Origin: Qipengyuania sediminis
GTDB lineage: Bacteria > Pseudomonadota > Alphaproteobacteria > Sphingomonadales > Sphingomonadaceae
DNA: 64,000 nt
Direction of reading: 5' to 3'
Assembly: GCF_004358425.1 (NCBI RefSeq)
Contig: NZ_CP037948.1
Location: forward strand, 310,001-374,000
Below, one piece after another: positions 48,871 through 58,320 of this stretch. The first letter of the stretch is position 1. Every line of letters begins with the position of its first letter. Both the position numbers and the translations under genes were made by a program. Under the pieces are notes generated by a model that was not told where the DNA came from, searched no databases, and saw nothing but the letters and a program-made list of their open reading frames with translations.

Positions 48871-49617
48871 ATGATCCCGGCAGATTGGCCCAGCGAACAC
48901 GAACGCCGTAGCGAGACCCGCCGGCACCTGCTCTTCGCCACCTCCGCACGCGGGGAGACCGGCGAAAGCCAGCCGGTGCTGGTGCGCGACATCTCTGCGC
49001 GCGGCTTGTTGCTCGAGACCGAGGAAGGCGTGCGTCTCGACCCTGCCATCGCGGTCAGCCTGCCGGAGGCGGGGGATGTGACGGCGCATGTCATCTGGCA
49101 GGGGGAGAAGCTCGCTGGCTGCCGGCTTGACGAGCATTTGTCGCAGGCCACCATCGATGCCGTGCGGGCCAAGGGCGATGCCGCGCACGCGGAGCAGCCG
49201 GAGGCAGAGCTTGATCTCGCCGCCGATGCGCCGCTGCCGCGCAGCGCGGCGCATACGCTGGCGGCGCGGCTGAAGCAGCTCAGGCTCGAACGGGAACTGA
49301 CCCGCGCTGAACTCGCCGAACGGTCCGGCATCAGCACGCCCAGCATCTGGGCCTGGGAGACCGGCCGCACGGTCCCCCGGCTGGGCAGTCTGGAGACGCT
49401 CGCCCGGGGCCTGGGCGTGCCGGTGTCGGAACTTCAGATCGGGTCGGCTGCGGTTTCGGAGCCGCTTTATACCGCCGCTCCGAATAACACGACGGCGGAC
49501 GCGTCCGGCGATCTGCGCGCGGCCCGGCTCGCCGAACTGGTCGCAGCGAGCAAGGCGCAGATCGCTGCGCTGGCGGGCATTCCGGCGGAGCGCGTGACGA
49601 TTACAATTACGCTCTAA
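48871..49617 (+). CDS. PilZ domain fused to an XRE-type HTH
   Basis: 248 residues with an unusual order. The N-terminal PilZ domain (about 1-105) has RSETR (RxxxR) near 13 and DISARG (DxSxxG) near 40, so it should be able to bind cyclic di-GMP. A linker of about 25 residues leads to an HTH of the cro/CI type (AARLKQLRLERELTRAELAERSGISTPSIWAWETG, 130-165), then a C-terminal helix. It would act as a one-component c-di-GMP-responsive DNA-binding protein; this is inferred. Start ATG 48871. It lies between ybaB and lon. Confidence 0.85.
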   Translation: MIPADWPSEHERRSETRRHLLFATSARGETGESQPVLVRDISARGLLLETEEGVRLDPAIAVSLPEAGDVTAHVIWQGEKLAGCRLDEHLSQATIDAVRAKGDAAHAEQPEAELDLAADAPLPRSAAHTLAARLKQLRLERELTRAELAERSGISTPSIWAWETGRTVPRLGSLETLARGLGVPVSELQIGSAAVSEPLYTAAPNNTTADASGDLRAARLAELVAASKAQIAALAGIPAERVTITITL

Positions 49618-49728
49618 GGGGGGCCTAGGGTGCGTTGCACCACGGCGAGAGCGCACCCATATAACCCCGATAAGGCGCGGGGGAGTATCGCCCGCGGCTC
49701 GATCCCCGCACGGAATGATAAATCTCTC

Positions 49729-52119
49729 ATGGACACCAGCCTCCCCCTTCTTCCCTTGCGCGACATCGTGGTCTTCCCCGGCATGGTCGTGCCGCTCTTT
49801 GTCGGGCGCGCCAAATCAGTGGCTGCACTGGAAGCTGCGATGGAGGGCAGCAGAGAGATCGTGCTCGTCACGCAGAAGGATCCGGCCAGCGACGATCCGG
49901 CGCGCGAGGATCTCTACGATCTCGGAGTCGTCGCGCAGGTGCTGCAGATGCTCAAGCTGCCTGATGGGACCGTGCGCGTCATGGTCGAAGGGCACGCGCG
50001 CGTATCGCTCGACGGGCTTGTGGAGCGCGATGGCTTTGTCGCGGCCGAAGTGACCTCGCAGCCCGCGCCAGAGGCGGAAGGGACCGAGCTCACCGCCACC
50101 ATGCGGCAGGCGGTCGAGCGGTTCGGCGAATATGCCAAGCTGAAGAAGATGGACGAGGACGGCGGCAGCACGCTCGCCGAAATCGAAGACGCATCGGAGC
50201 TGGCCGACAGCATCGCCGCGAATCTCGCGGTCAAGGTGGCCGACAAGCAGACCCTTCTCGCCGAGCTCGATCCCCTGCAGCGTCTCCAGATGCTGCTCGC
50301 CATCATGGAGGGCGAGCTTTCGGTGCTTCAGGTGGAGCGCAAGATCCGTGGGCGCGTGAAGCGGCAGATGGAGAAGAACCAGCGCGAATATTACCTCAAC
50401 GAACAGCTTAAGGCGATCCAGAACGAGCTCGGCGGCGGGGAAGAGGAAACCAATGAGATCGCCGAGTTGGCGGCGCTGATCGCCAAGACGAAACTCAGCA
50501 AGGAAGCGCGCACCAAGGCGGAAGGCGAGCTCAAGAAGCTGAAGGCCATGCAGCCGATGAGCGCTGAAGCGACCGTCATCCGCAATTATCTCGACGTTCT
50601 GTTGGGCTTGCCCTGGGGGAAGCGCAGCAAGGTCAACCGCGACATCGCCCGCGCGCAGGCCGTGCTCGACGGGGATCATTACGCGCTCGAGAAGGTCAAG
50701 GACCGGATCGTCGAATATCTCGCCGTGCAGGCCCGGACCAACAAGCTCAAGGGCCCGATCCTGTGCCTCGTCGGCCCGCCGGGCGTGGGCAAGACCAGCC
50801 TCGGCAAGTCGATCGCTAAAGCCACGGGACGCGAGTTCGTGCGCCAGTCGCTGGGCGGCGTGCGCGACGAGGCGGAAATTCGCGGCCACCGCCGCACCTA
50901 TATCGGCTCGCTCCCCGGCAAGATCGTCACCAATCTGCGAAAGGGCGGCAAGGCGAACCCCCTGTTCCTGCTCGACGAGATCGACAAGCTCGGCCAGGAT
51001 TTCCGCGGCGATCCGGCGTCGGCGCTGCTCGAGGTGCTCGATCCCGAGCAGAATGCACGCTTCCAGGACCATTATCTCGAGGTCGATTTCGACCTCTCCG
51101 ACGTGATGTTCGTCTGCACCGCGAACACGCTCGACCTGCCACAGCCACTGCTCGACCGGATGGAGATCATCCGGCTGGAAGGCTATACCGAGGACGAGAA
51201 GGTCGAGATCGCCCAGCGGCACCTCATTCCCAAGCAGATCGAAGCGCACGGCCTCGTGCCCGGCGAGTTCGAGCTGACGGAGGCGGGCCTTCGCGATCTC
51301 ATCCGCTATTACACGCGCGAAGCGGGGGTGCGGACGCTTGAACGCGAGATCGCGCGGCTGGCGCGCCGCTCCCTGCGCCGTATCCTTGAAGGCAAGGCGA
51401 AGTCCGTAACGGTGACTTCGGAGACGCTTGCCGAGCTTGCGGGCGTGCGCAAGTACAAGCACAGCAAGGGCGAGGACGAGGCGCAGGTCGGTGCCGTCAC
51501 CGGTCTCGCCTGGACCGAGGTCGGCGGCGAGCTTCTCACCATCGAAAGCGTGACTTCCCCGGGCAAGGGCGAGATCAAGACTACGGGCAAGCTCGGCGAA
51601 GTGATGACCGAGAGCGTCGCGGCCGCCTTCTCCTTCGTGAAGGCGCGCGCGCCAGCCTATGGCATCCGCCCGAGCCTGATCCAGCGCAAGAACATCCACA
51701 TCCATCTGCCCGAAGGCGCGGTACCCAAGGACGGGCCGAGCGCGGGCGTGGGCATGGTCACCTCGATCGTCTCGACGCTGACCGGCGTGACCGTCCGCCC
51801 CGATGTGGCGATGACGGGCGAGGTCACGCTGCGCGGCCGGGTGCTGGCGATCGGCGGCTTGAAGGAAAAGCTGCTCGCGGCGCTGCGCGGCGGGATCGCG
51901 ACGGTGCTCATTCCCGAAGACAATGCGAAGGATCTGGCCGAAATCCCTGCCAACATTCTGGAAGGGCTGGAGATCGTGCCGGTGCGTCATGTCGACGAGG
52001 TGCTGGAGCGCGCGCTCACGGCTCCGCTCGAGGCGATCGAATGGTCGGAGGCCGACGATCTTGCGAGCCAGCCCCCGGCCGGCGCGCAAGCCCCCGCCGC
52101 CACGCCCACCGCGCACTGA
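49729..52119 (+). CDS. lon: ATP-dependent protease La (Lon)
   Basis: 796 residues. N-terminal substrate-binding domain starting [22 protein letters not shown]+ Walker [10 protein letters not shown] near 356, Walker [10 protein letters not shown], and the Ser-Lys proteolytic dyad in DGPSAGVGM (Ser near 675) with Lys in LKEKLLAA. It degrades misfolded and regulatory proteins. ATG 49729; the frame upstream to 49630 is not Lon-like. Confidence 0.97.
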   Translation: MDTSLPLLPLRDIVVFPGMVVPLFVGRAKSVAALEAAMEGSREIVLVTQKDPASDDPAREDLYDLGVVAQVLQMLKLPDGTVRVMVEGHARVSLDGLVERDGFVAAEVTSQPAPEAEGTELTATMRQAVERFGEYAKLKKMDEDGGSTLAEIEDASELADSIAANLAVKVADKQTLLAELDPLQRLQMLLAIMEGELSVLQVERKIRGRVKRQMEKNQREYYLNEQLKAIQNELGGGEEETNEIAELAALIAKTKLSKEARTKAEGELKKLKAMQPMSAEATVIRNYLDVLLGLPWGKRSKVNRDIARAQAVLDGDHYALEKVKDRIVEYLAVQARTNKLKGPILCLVGPPGVGKTSLGKSIAKATGREFVRQSLGGVRDEAEIRGHRRTYIGSLPGKIVTNLRKGGKANPLFLLDEIDKLGQDFRGDPASALLEVLDPEQNARFQDHYLEVDFDLSDVMFVCTANTLDLPQPLLDRMEIIRLEGYTEDEKVEIAQRHLIPKQIEAHGLVPGEFELTEAGLRDLIRYYTREAGVRTLEREIARLARRSLRRILEGKAKSVTVTSETLAELAGVRKYKHSKGEDEAQVGAVTGLAWTEVGGELLTIESVTSPGKGEIKTTGKLGEVMTESVAAAFSFVKARAPAYGIRPSLIQRKNIHIHLPEGAVPKDGPSAGVGMVTSIVSTLTGVTVRPDVAMTGEVTLRGRVLAIGGLKEKLLAALRGGIATVLIPEDNAKDLAEIPANILEGLEIVPVRHVDEVLERALTAPLEAIEWSEADDLASQPPAGAQAPAATPTAH

Positions 52120-52295
52120 GGCGACATTCTCGGCCCGTGCGACGGGTGCCTATCTTTGCGCGCCGGACAGCTGGGACACGGCGGGATTTGGCTTTGACTC
52201 GCAGCCGAAAAGCCTTTCAACCTGTTCGCTTGAGCCGTCGGCGAGTCTGTCTTGCCGAGCCGGCAATTTGGTCACTCCCGGGGGAAAACGACACG

Positions 52296-52568
52296 ATGAA
52301 CAAGAACGACCTCATCGGCGCTGTCGCCGATACGAGCGGACTGTCCAAGAGCCAGGCGGCGAGCGCGGTTGAAAGCGTGTTCGATACGATCTCGGGTGCG
52401 CTGAAAAAAGGGGACGAGGTGCGGTTGGTCGGCTTCGGCACTTTTACGGTGGCCAAGCGCAAGGCTTCCACCGGGCGCAATCCGCGCACCGGCGAGCCGA
52501 TGAAGATCAAGGCGTCGAACCAGCCCAAGTTCAAGGCCGGCAAGGGCCTTAAGGATTCGGTGAATTAG
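52296..52568 (+). CDS. hup: HU family DNA-binding protein
   Basis: 90 residues. MNKNDLIGAVADTSGLSKSQA and the DNA-binding arm GRNPRTGEPMKIKASNQPKFKAGK are diagnostic. Histone-like dimer that compacts and bends DNA. It follows lon, the classical lon-hup order. The stop overlaps the convergent rlmB gene by 4 bases. Confidence 0.97.
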   Translation: MNKNDLIGAVADTSGLSKSQAASAVESVFDTISGALKKGDEVRLVGFGTFTVAKRKASTGRNPRTGEPMKIKASNQPKFKAGKGLKDSVN

Positions 52569-53356
52569 GCGCGCGCCGCGACCGCGTAGAGCGCGACTGC
52601 GGCGGCATTCGAGACGTTGAGGCTTTCCACCGCATCGCTGATCGGCAGTCGCGCCAGCGCATCGCAATGGGCGGCGATATTTTGGCGCATCCCCGGCCCC
52701 TCCGCGCCGAGCACCAGCGCGACGGGCCCGGCGGGGAGGGCCCCGGCAAGCAGGCTATCCGCCTCGCCCGTGAGCCCGATCCGCCAGTAACCCGCTTCCG
52801 CAATATCCTCGAGCGCGCGCGCGAGATTGACCACCCGCACCCAGGGCAGCACTTCCAGCGCGCCGCTGGCCGCCTTGCCCACGACGCCGCCCTCGGGCGG
52901 GGCATGGCGGTCCTGCGTCACTAGCGCGGCCGCGCCGAAAGCCGCGGCGGAGCGCATTACCGCGCCCACATTATGAGGGTCGGTCACCTGGTCCAGCACC
53001 ACGATGGGGCGCGCCGCGTCGCCGCTCAGCACCTCGTCGAGATGGATATCCTCGAGCGGGGCGCATTCGAGCACCAACCCCTGATGGGGCGCATCGCGCG
53101 CGACCAGGCGGTCGAGATCCGGGGTGTCGGCGTATTCGATCGGGAAGTCGGGCGGTAGCTCGCCGTCGAGCGAGGCCGCGCCCTCTCGCGTCGCCCATAG
53201 CTTGCGATGTTGGCGATCGGGGTTTTTCAGGGCCGCTTCGACCGCGTGACGGCCCCACAAGCGCACTTGGCCCGTGCCCGCCCGCCCGCTTCCGCGCCCG
53301 CCCTGCATCCTTCCGGCGCGCCCGCGGAGCGCGCGTTTTCTGTCACCTTTCGCCAT
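52565..53356 (-). CDS. rlmB: 23S rRNA 2'-O-ribose methyltransferase (TrmH/RlmB family)
   Basis: 263 residues. The N-terminal substrate-binding domain (RLWGRHAVEAALKNPDRQ) is followed by the SPOUT domain: VVLDQVTDPHNVGAVMRSA near 124, VALVLGAEGPGM near 220 and SLNVSNAAAVALYA near 248, the knot motifs that bind SAM. It methylates a 23S rRNA guanosine or a related site. ATG 53356 is chosen; the frame upstream into 53569 runs through the tRNA gene region and is not coding. Basic N-terminus of 30 residues (GDRKRALRGRAGRMQGGRGSG). Confidence 0.92.
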   Translation of the reverse strand: MAKGDRKRALRGRAGRMQGGRGSGRAGTGQVRLWGRHAVEAALKNPDRQHRKLWATREGAASLDGELPPDFPIEYADTPDLDRLVARDAPHQGLVLECAPLEDIHLDEVLSGDAARPIVVLDQVTDPHNVGAVMRSAAAFGAAALVTQDRHAPPEGGVVGKAASGALEVLPWVRVVNLARALEDIAEAGYWRIGLTGEADSLLAGALPAGPVALVLGAEGPGMRQNIAAHCDALARLPISDAVESLNVSNAAAVALYAVAARA

Positions 53357-53471
53357 GGTTCGGCCCTGCCAGCGCGGCCATTGACAGGCAAGCGGGGCTT
53401 CGCCAAAGCGCCGCTCTCTCGGCGGAGGCCGGCCCTGTCGTGCCGCGTTCGCTCCGTTTGCCAAGCTGTGT

Positions 53472-53557
53472 GGACAGGTGGCCGAGTGGTTAAAGGCAGC
53501 AGACTGTAAATCTGCCCGCGCAAGCGTACGCTGGTTCGAATCCAGCCCTGTCCACCA
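53472..53557 (+). tRNA. tRNA-Tyr (GUA anticodon)
   Basis: Type II tRNA with a long variable arm. Acceptor GGACAGG (53472-53478) pairs with CCTGTCC (53547-53553); the anticodon arm is CAGACTGTAAATCTG with GTA; the T arm has GGTTCGAATCC. CCA is encoded. The last 19 nt are repeated four times downstream. Confidence 0.96.
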
Positions 53558-54007
53558 AGCGCTATCCAATCAGGCGAACCAGCGTTGGCGACCGCGCAGC
53601 GGGCGCGCGCTGGAGCGGAGTCGGAGCGAAGCGGAGACGCCGCTGCAGGCGGCAATCCAGCCCTGTCCACCAAGCGCTATCCAATCAGGCGAACCAGCGT
53701 TGGCGACCGCGCAGCGGGCGCGCGCTGGAGCGGAGTCGGAGCGAAGCGGAGACGCCGCTGCAGGCGGCAATCCAGCCCTGTCCACCAAGCGCTATCCAAT
53801 CAGGCGAACCAGCGTTGGCGACCGCGCAGCGGGCGCGCGCTGGAGCGGAGTCGGAGCGAAGCGGAGACGCCGCTGCAGGCGGCAATCCAGCCCTGTCCAC
53901 CAAGCGCTATCCAATCAGGCGAACCAGCGTTGGCGACCGCGCAGCGGGCGCGCGCTGGAGCGGAGTCGGAGCGAAGCGGAGACGCGGCTGCAGGCGGCAA
54001 TCCAGTC
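53539..54007 (+). repeat. Four tandem 115-bp repeats starting with the 3' end of tRNA-Tyr
   Basis: The tRNA end AATCCAGCCCTGTCCACCA (53539-53557) recurs at 53654, 53769 and 53884 at an exact 115-bp period, each followed by the same 96-bp spacer (starts AGCGCTATCCAATCAGG). The first three units are identical; the fourth has one C-to-G change at 53986. A fifth copy is cut after about 7 bases (53999). Period 115 is not a multiple of 3, so any reading frame cycles through three frames; basic Arg-rich frames remain open across the array on both strands. Confidence 0.95.
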
Positions 54008-54083
54008 CCGCCCGCCACCCTTCGCTTCGAGCTTGCATATGACTGTAGTTGCTCCTCGCGACCGGCGAGCCTAACGCCCCTGG

Positions 54084-55214
54084 ATGCAGTGGACCCACCG
54101 ACCTGTCATCTCGGCGACAGGCCTCTACACTCCGCCCGAAAGCATCACCAACGAGGAGCTGGTGGCGACCTTCAACGCCTATGTCGCGCGCCATAATGCT
54201 GAGCATGCCGAAGCGATTGCTGCGGGCACGCGCGAGCCGCTTGTCGAAAGCAGCACCGGATTCATTGAAAAGGCGAGCGGCATCAAGGCGCGGCACGTGG
54301 TGACTAAGGCATCGCTCCTCGACCCCGAGATCATGGCCCCGCGTCTGCCTGAACGTCGCGACGACAGCCTCTCGATCATGGCGGAGATGGGTGTCGCCGC
54401 CGTACGCGAGGCGCTCGCCGCGGCGGGCCGGGAGCCGGGCGATGTCGATGCCGTGCTGTGCGCCGCCAGCAACATGCAGCGCCCCTACCCGGCGATGGCG
54501 ATCGAAATCCAGGACGCGCTCGGCATCGAAGGTTTCGCTTTCGACATGAATGTCGCGTGCTCTTCGGCCACATTCGGCATCCAGACCGCGGCCGATTATG
54601 TACGATCGGGCTCGGCGCGCAGCGTGCTGGTGGTGAGCCCCGAGATCACCAGCGGCCATCTCAATTGGCGCGACCGGGACAGCCATTTCATTTTCGGTGA
54701 TGTAGCGACCGCGGTGCTGGTGGAAGACGGCGCAATCGCGCCGGCCGAGCATTGGGAGATCGTGGGCAGCCGGCTCAAGACCGTCTTCTCCAACGCGATC
54801 CGCAACAATTTCGGCTTCCTCAACCGCGCCCATCCCGAAAGCATCGACGCACCCGACAAGCTGTTCGTCCAGGAGGGGCGCAAGGTCTTCAAGGAAGTCG
54901 TCCCCATGGTCGCCGCGATGATCGTGGAGGAGGCGGAGCGGCTGGGGATCGACCCGCACGGCCTGCGCCGTCTGTGGCTGCATCAGGCCAATGCCGGCAT
55001 GAACCGGCTGATCGCGCAGCGCGTTCTCGGGCATGAGGCGAACGAGAACGAGAGCCCGACCGTCCTCGACCGCTATGGCAATACCTCGAGCGCGGGATCG
55101 ATCATCGCCTTCCATCTCCACAATCGCGACCTCGGAGCGGGGGACGTGGGTCTGATCAGCAGCTTTGGCGCCGGCTATTCGGTGGGCACGGTGTTCGTGC
55201 GCAAGGCTGGATAG
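54084..55214 (+). CDS. 3-oxoacyl-ACP synthase III (long FabH-like type)
   Basis: 376 residues, longer than the usual FabH (about 320) because of an insert near residues 25-60 (TFNAYVARHNAEHAEAIAAGTREP). The catalytic triad is Cys in NVACSSATFG near 149, His in WLHQANAG near 300 and Asn in DRYGNTSSAG near 333. It condenses an acyl-CoA with malonyl-ACP, for fatty-acid or special-lipid initiation. The start is ATG 54084, 77 bp after the tRNA repeat array. Confidence 0.88.
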   Translation: MQWTHRPVISATGLYTPPESITNEELVATFNAYVARHNAEHAEAIAAGTREPLVESSTGFIEKASGIKARHVVTKASLLDPEIMAPRLPERRDDSLSIMAEMGVAAVREALAAAGREPGDVDAVLCAASNMQRPYPAMAIEIQDALGIEGFAFDMNVACSSATFGIQTAADYVRSGSARSVLVVSPEITSGHLNWRDRDSHFIFGDVATAVLVEDGAIAPAEHWEIVGSRLKTVFSNAIRNNFGFLNRAHPESIDAPDKLFVQEGRKVFKEVVPMVAAMIVEEAERLGIDPHGLRRLWLHQANAGMNRLIAQRVLGHEANENESPTVLDRYGNTSSAGSIIAFHLHNRDLGAGDVGLISSFGAGYSVGTVFVRKAG

Positions 55215-55271
55215 AGGGCGCGCAGGGTCGCTCGGCTTGCGGTGCCGGGGCGCGGTCCCTAAGTGCCAGTC

Positions 55272-56024
55272 ATGGCTGGTGATCTGGTAGACAACCGCGG
55301 ACGGGGCGAAGCAGGCTGGGTCTGGCCCCCGATTCATCCCGAAGGACGCAAGTTCGGCCTCATCGCGGTCGCGATAGCGCTTACTTTCCTGCTCATATTC
55401 GATCTCGATTGGCTGGGGTGGCCGCTCCTGTTCCTCTCGCTCGGAGTCTTCGCCTTTTTCCGCGACCCGGAGCGCGTGGTGCCGCAGGTGGAAGGCGCGA
55501 TAGTCTCGCCGGCGGATGGTCTTGTCTCGCTCATCCGCCAGGTCGAGCCGCCCGCCGAGCTGCGCCTCGATGATGGCAGCGGCATCGCCGGGTTGGGGGA
55601 TGGTCCGGTCACGCGCGTGTCGATCTTCATGAGCGTGTTCGATGTCCACATCAACCGCGCGCCGATCGCCGGAACGGTACGGCGCGTGGTCTATATTCCG
55701 GGCAAGTTCGTGAACGCCGATCTCGACAAGGCGAGCGAGGACAATGAGCGGCAGCATCTGCTGATCGAGCGGGCGGACGGAATGAAGATCGGCTTCACTC
55801 AGATCGCCGGGCTGGTCGCGCGGCGCATCGTTCCCTTCGTGAAGCCGGGCGATACGCTCGGGGTTGGGCAGAGGGTAGGGCTGATCCGCTTCGGTAGCCG
55901 GGTCGATGTCTATCTGCCGCAGGGTACCGATGCGAGGGTATTGCTCGGTCAGAAAGTGATCGCCGGTGAGACGATCCTGGCCGAGAAGGGCGAGCAGAGG
56001 CTGATCGAGGGCGTCGCCCAGTGA
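55272..56024 (+). CDS. psd: Phosphatidylserine decarboxylase proenzyme
   Basis: About 250 residues, the short 'archaeal-type' Psd group. [13 protein letters not shown] near 75, [13 protein letters not shown] near 120, and the self-cleavage Gly-Ser in [11 protein letters not shown] near 212 that generates the pyruvoyl group. Two hydrophobic segments near 25-60. It makes phosphatidylethanolamine from phosphatidylserine. Start ATG 55272 (GTG 55263 adds three residues). Its stop overlaps the pssA start. Confidence 0.93.
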   Translation: MAGDLVDNRGRGEAGWVWPPIHPEGRKFGLIAVAIALTFLLIFDLDWLGWPLLFLSLGVFAFFRDPERVVPQVEGAIVSPADGLVSLIRQVEPPAELRLDDGSGIAGLGDGPVTRVSIFMSVFDVHINRAPIAGTVRRVVYIPGKFVNADLDKASEDNERQHLLIERADGMKIGFTQIAGLVARRIVPFVKPGDTLGVGQRVGLIRFGSRVDVYLPQGTDARVLLGQKVIAGETILAEKGEQRLIEGVAQ

Positions 56025-56860
56025 GGCCGGGCCCGGCCGACCCGCCACGGCTCGGGCCAAAAGCGGCCGAGGACGAAGCCCATCCCGCCCCCGCGATCAC
56101 GGCCAAGCGCGGGCTCGCTTTGCGCGCGCTGCTGCCCAATGCCATTACCGCCGCGGCGATGTGCGCGGGGCTCACCGGCATCCGCTTCGCAATATCGGAG
56201 CAGTGGGGGCTTGCGGTCGGGGCGATCATCCTCGCGGGCCTGCTCGACGGGATCGACGGGCGGATCGCGCGGCTCTTGAACGCGCAGTCCCGCTTCGGGG
56301 CGGAACTCGACAGTCTGGCCGACTCGCTCTCATTCGGGACCGCGCCGGCGCTGGTGCTTTATCTCTGGACCTTGGGCGAGGTGCGATTGGGATGGTTTGC
56401 GGCCCTGGCCCTGGCGGTGGCCTGCGCGCTGCGGCTTGCCCGGTTCAATGCACAGATCGATACCGATGTGCAGCCGCACAAGTCGGCCGGTTTCCTGACC
56501 GGTATTCCCGCACCGGTGGGCGCGGGGCTTTCGTTCCTGCCATTCTATTTGTGGCAAGCGACAGGATACGATCAGTTCCGCGATCCGCTGCTGGTGGGGC
56601 CGTGGGTCGCGCTGATCGCCTTGCTGATGATCTCGAACCTGGCGACGCTAAGCTGGGGTTCGCTGCGGCCGCGCCGCGCCATACGGCTTGGAGTCATCCT
56701 GCTCGTCGGGCTGATCTTTGCGGCGCTCCTGCTGGAGCCGTGGTGGATGCTGGCCGCAATCTGCGCTGGCTATCTCGCTACGCTGCCGATCGGCTTCATG
56801 CGCTATGCCCGGGTCAAGCGGCAGCGCGAAGCTGCCGGGGCGCCTGCCGCGCGTAGCTGA
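56021..56860 (+). CDS. pssA: CDP-diacylglycerol-serine O-phosphatidyltransferase
   Basis: 279 residues. CDP-alcohol phosphotransferase motif [11 protein letters not shown]...[14 protein letters not shown] (D-G-x2-A-R-x8-G-x3-D-x3-D type) near residues 73-100, with about eight membrane helices. It supplies the substrate for Psd. GTG 56021 overlaps the psd stop by 4 bases. Its 3' end overlaps the convergent small membrane gene. Confidence 0.95.
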   Translation: MRPGPADPPRLGPKAAEDEAHPAPAITAKRGLALRALLPNAITAAAMCAGLTGIRFAISEQWGLAVGAIILAGLLDGIDGRIARLLNAQSRFGAELDSLADSLSFGTAPALVLYLWTLGEVRLGWFAALALAVACALRLARFNAQIDTDVQPHKSAGFLTGIPAPVGAGLSFLPFYLWQATGYDQFRDPLLVGPWVALIALLMISNLATLSWGSLRPRRAIRLGVILLVGLIFAALLLEPWWMLAAICAGYLATLPIGFMRYARVKRQREAAGAPAARS

Positions 56861-57044
56861 CGCGCGTCGTCACGCGCGCGGGCGCCGTCTGGCGCATGGC
56901 GCCACTCGCAGGCCAGACCGCAAGCCGAGAGTTCCCCGCCCTCAGTTTGTTGAACGCGTGCCACATGCGGACACCGCTGTCGGCGAGGACGAGCAGGGCG
57001 AAGCCGGTGACAGTGACGAGCAGCAGAAGCATCAACATGGCCAT
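56814..57044 (-). CDS. Small single-pass membrane protein behind a LexA-type box
   Basis: 76 residues. One N-terminal membrane helix (MLLLLVTVTGFALLVLADSG) is followed by VRMWHAFNKLRAG and a basic C-terminal tail ([18 protein letters not shown]). No family recognised. ATG 57044 is used; ATG 57065 and TTG 57131 are in frame and the longer forms add a second hydrophobic stretch. Upstream, a perfect -35 TTGACA (minus strand, 57168-57163) is followed 6 bases later by GAAC-N7-GAAC, an SOS operator. Convergent overlap of 47 bp with the end of pssA. Confidence 0.5.
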   Translation of the reverse strand: MAMLMLLLLVTVTGFALLVLADSGVRMWHAFNKLRAGNSRLAVWPASGAMRQTAPARVTTRVSYARQAPRQLRAAA

Positions 57045-57141
57045 GGCGATTCTTTCTTTCCGCATCGCGCAGGTCCATATCGGGAACAGCGCGATCAACC
57101 CTGCAACCGTCGACCGGCGAATCGGTTCCAATAAGAAATGT

Positions 57142-57168
57142 GTTCGTGGTTTGTTCTCGCGTTGTCAA
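57142..57168 (-). promoter_or_regulatory. SOS promoter: -35 TTGACA plus LexA-type box
   Basis: On the minus strand: TTGACA (57168-57163), 6 bases, then GAACAAACCACGAAC (57156-57142), an exact GAAC-N7-GAAC. LexA bound here would occupy the spacer and -10 region. The -10 itself is not clear by eye. The box would control the small membrane protein gene. Confidence 0.68.
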
Positions 57169-57367
57169 GCGTTTGATCGGCGGGCTTGCCACAAAAGAGG
57201 GGTAGCATTTCGTCCGTAAGGCGGTATGGGGCGCCTGCCCCTACGCGAGCGTATTGCCGTTCGCCGATAGGCAAATCCACATGGAAGGCGCTGACATACC
57301 GGTGCCATGGCGGGTGCTCCGCCGCGGTCCCAGTCTTCCAGAGGCATAACCGGAAAGGAATATTACC

Positions 57368-58153
57368 ATGGCGGCCAATCCCGTCAGCATGCACCAATTG
57401 ATCGAGGCGGGTGCCCATTTCGGCCACCAGACCCACCGCTGGAACCCGCGCATGAAGCCCTATATCTTCGGGGCGCGCAACGGCATTCACATCATCGACC
57501 TGTCGCAGACCGTGCCGCTCATGCAGCGCGCGCTGGACTTCATCCAGGACACCGCGCGGGCCGGCGGCAAGGTGCTGTTCGTGGGCACCAAGCGCCAGGC
57601 GGCCGGGCCGATCGCCGAGGCCGCGCGCGCGGCCGGCCAGCATTTCGTCAATCACCGCTGGCTCGGTGGGATGCTCACCAATTGGAAGACGATCTCGGGC
57701 TCGATCAAGCGGCTGAAGAGCCTCGAGGAGCAGCTATCGGGCGACACCGGCGGTCTCACCAAGAAGGAAGTGCTCCAGCTCACCCGCGAGCGCGACAAGC
57801 TCGAGATGAGCCTCGGCGGCATCCGCGACATGGGCGGCATCCCGGACGTGATGTTCGTGATCGACGCCAACAAGGAAGACTTGGCGATCAAGGAAGCGGG
57901 CGTGCTCGGCATCCCGGTGGTCGCCGTGCTGGACACCAATGTCGATCCCAGCGGCATCGCTTTCCCGATCCCCGGCAATGACGACGCGGCACGCGCGGTG
58001 AAGCTCTATTGCGACGCCGTCAGCGAAGCCGCCCGCTCGGGCCGCGGCGCCGGCATCCAGGACTCGGGCCGCGACGTCGGCGCGATGGAGCAGCCCCCGG
58101 TCGAGGAAAGCGTCGCGGCTCCCGCCGAAGAGGCGAGCGAAGCGACGGCTTAA
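57368..58153 (+). CDS. rpsB: 30S ribosomal protein S2
   Basis: 261 residues. [19 protein letters not shown] near the start, LFVGTKRQA near 75, [14 protein letters not shown] near 97 and [14 protein letters not shown] near 180 are diagnostic. C-terminal tail is acidic ([12 protein letters not shown]). ATG 57368 with GGAAAGGA upstream. First gene of the translation/envelope cluster. Confidence 0.98.
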   Translation: MAANPVSMHQLIEAGAHFGHQTHRWNPRMKPYIFGARNGIHIIDLSQTVPLMQRALDFIQDTARAGGKVLFVGTKRQAAGPIAEAARAAGQHFVNHRWLGGMLTNWKTISGSIKRLKSLEEQLSGDTGGLTKKEVLQLTRERDKLEMSLGGIRDMGGIPDVMFVIDANKEDLAIKEAGVLGIPVVAVLDTNVDPSGIAFPIPGNDDAARAVKLYCDAVSEAARSGRGAGIQDSGRDVGAMEQPPVEESVAAPAEEASEATA

Positions 58154-58204
58154 GGGCGGGGCCACGCGGCTTCACCCTTCTTCCTCCCAACCCCCGCTCG
58201 CCCC

Positions 58205-58256
58205 GAGCCTGTCGAAGGGTGCACGCACAACGCCAGCGTGCTTCGACAAGCTCAGC
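58205..58256. repeat. REP-like inverted repeat between rpsB and tsf
   Basis: GAGCCTGTCGAAGGGTGC and GCGTGCTTCGACAAGCTC are inverted arms around a short centre (GCACGCACAACGCCAGCGTG also pairs). Same family as at 24134 and 60700. Confidence 0.78.
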
Positions 58257-58320
58257 ACGAGCGGGCCCAGTGATATGAGGCGCCGCCCGCGGGCGTGCCT
58301 CGAAGTCGAAGGATAATATC

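Noticed and set aside
49816..52116. Minus-strand frame of 766 codons over lon
   Set aside because: Antisense shadow of lon; composition is typical of the reverse frame of GC-rich genes (many His, Asp, Leu) and no domain is recognisable.
53539..54007. Tandem repeats as a CRISPR array
   Set aside because: Spacers are identical to each other and contain a tRNA end; no cas genes are near.
53472..54100. tRNA-Tyr as an integration (att) site of a genomic island
   Set aside because: No integrase or mobile genes follow; the next genes are core lipid genes.
53478..54196. Long Arg-rich reading frames on both strands through the tandem repeats
   Set aside because: The 115-bp period shifts the frame in each unit, so these frames are by-products of a stop-poor repeat; only kept as a comparison to the E. 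coli Tpr protein.
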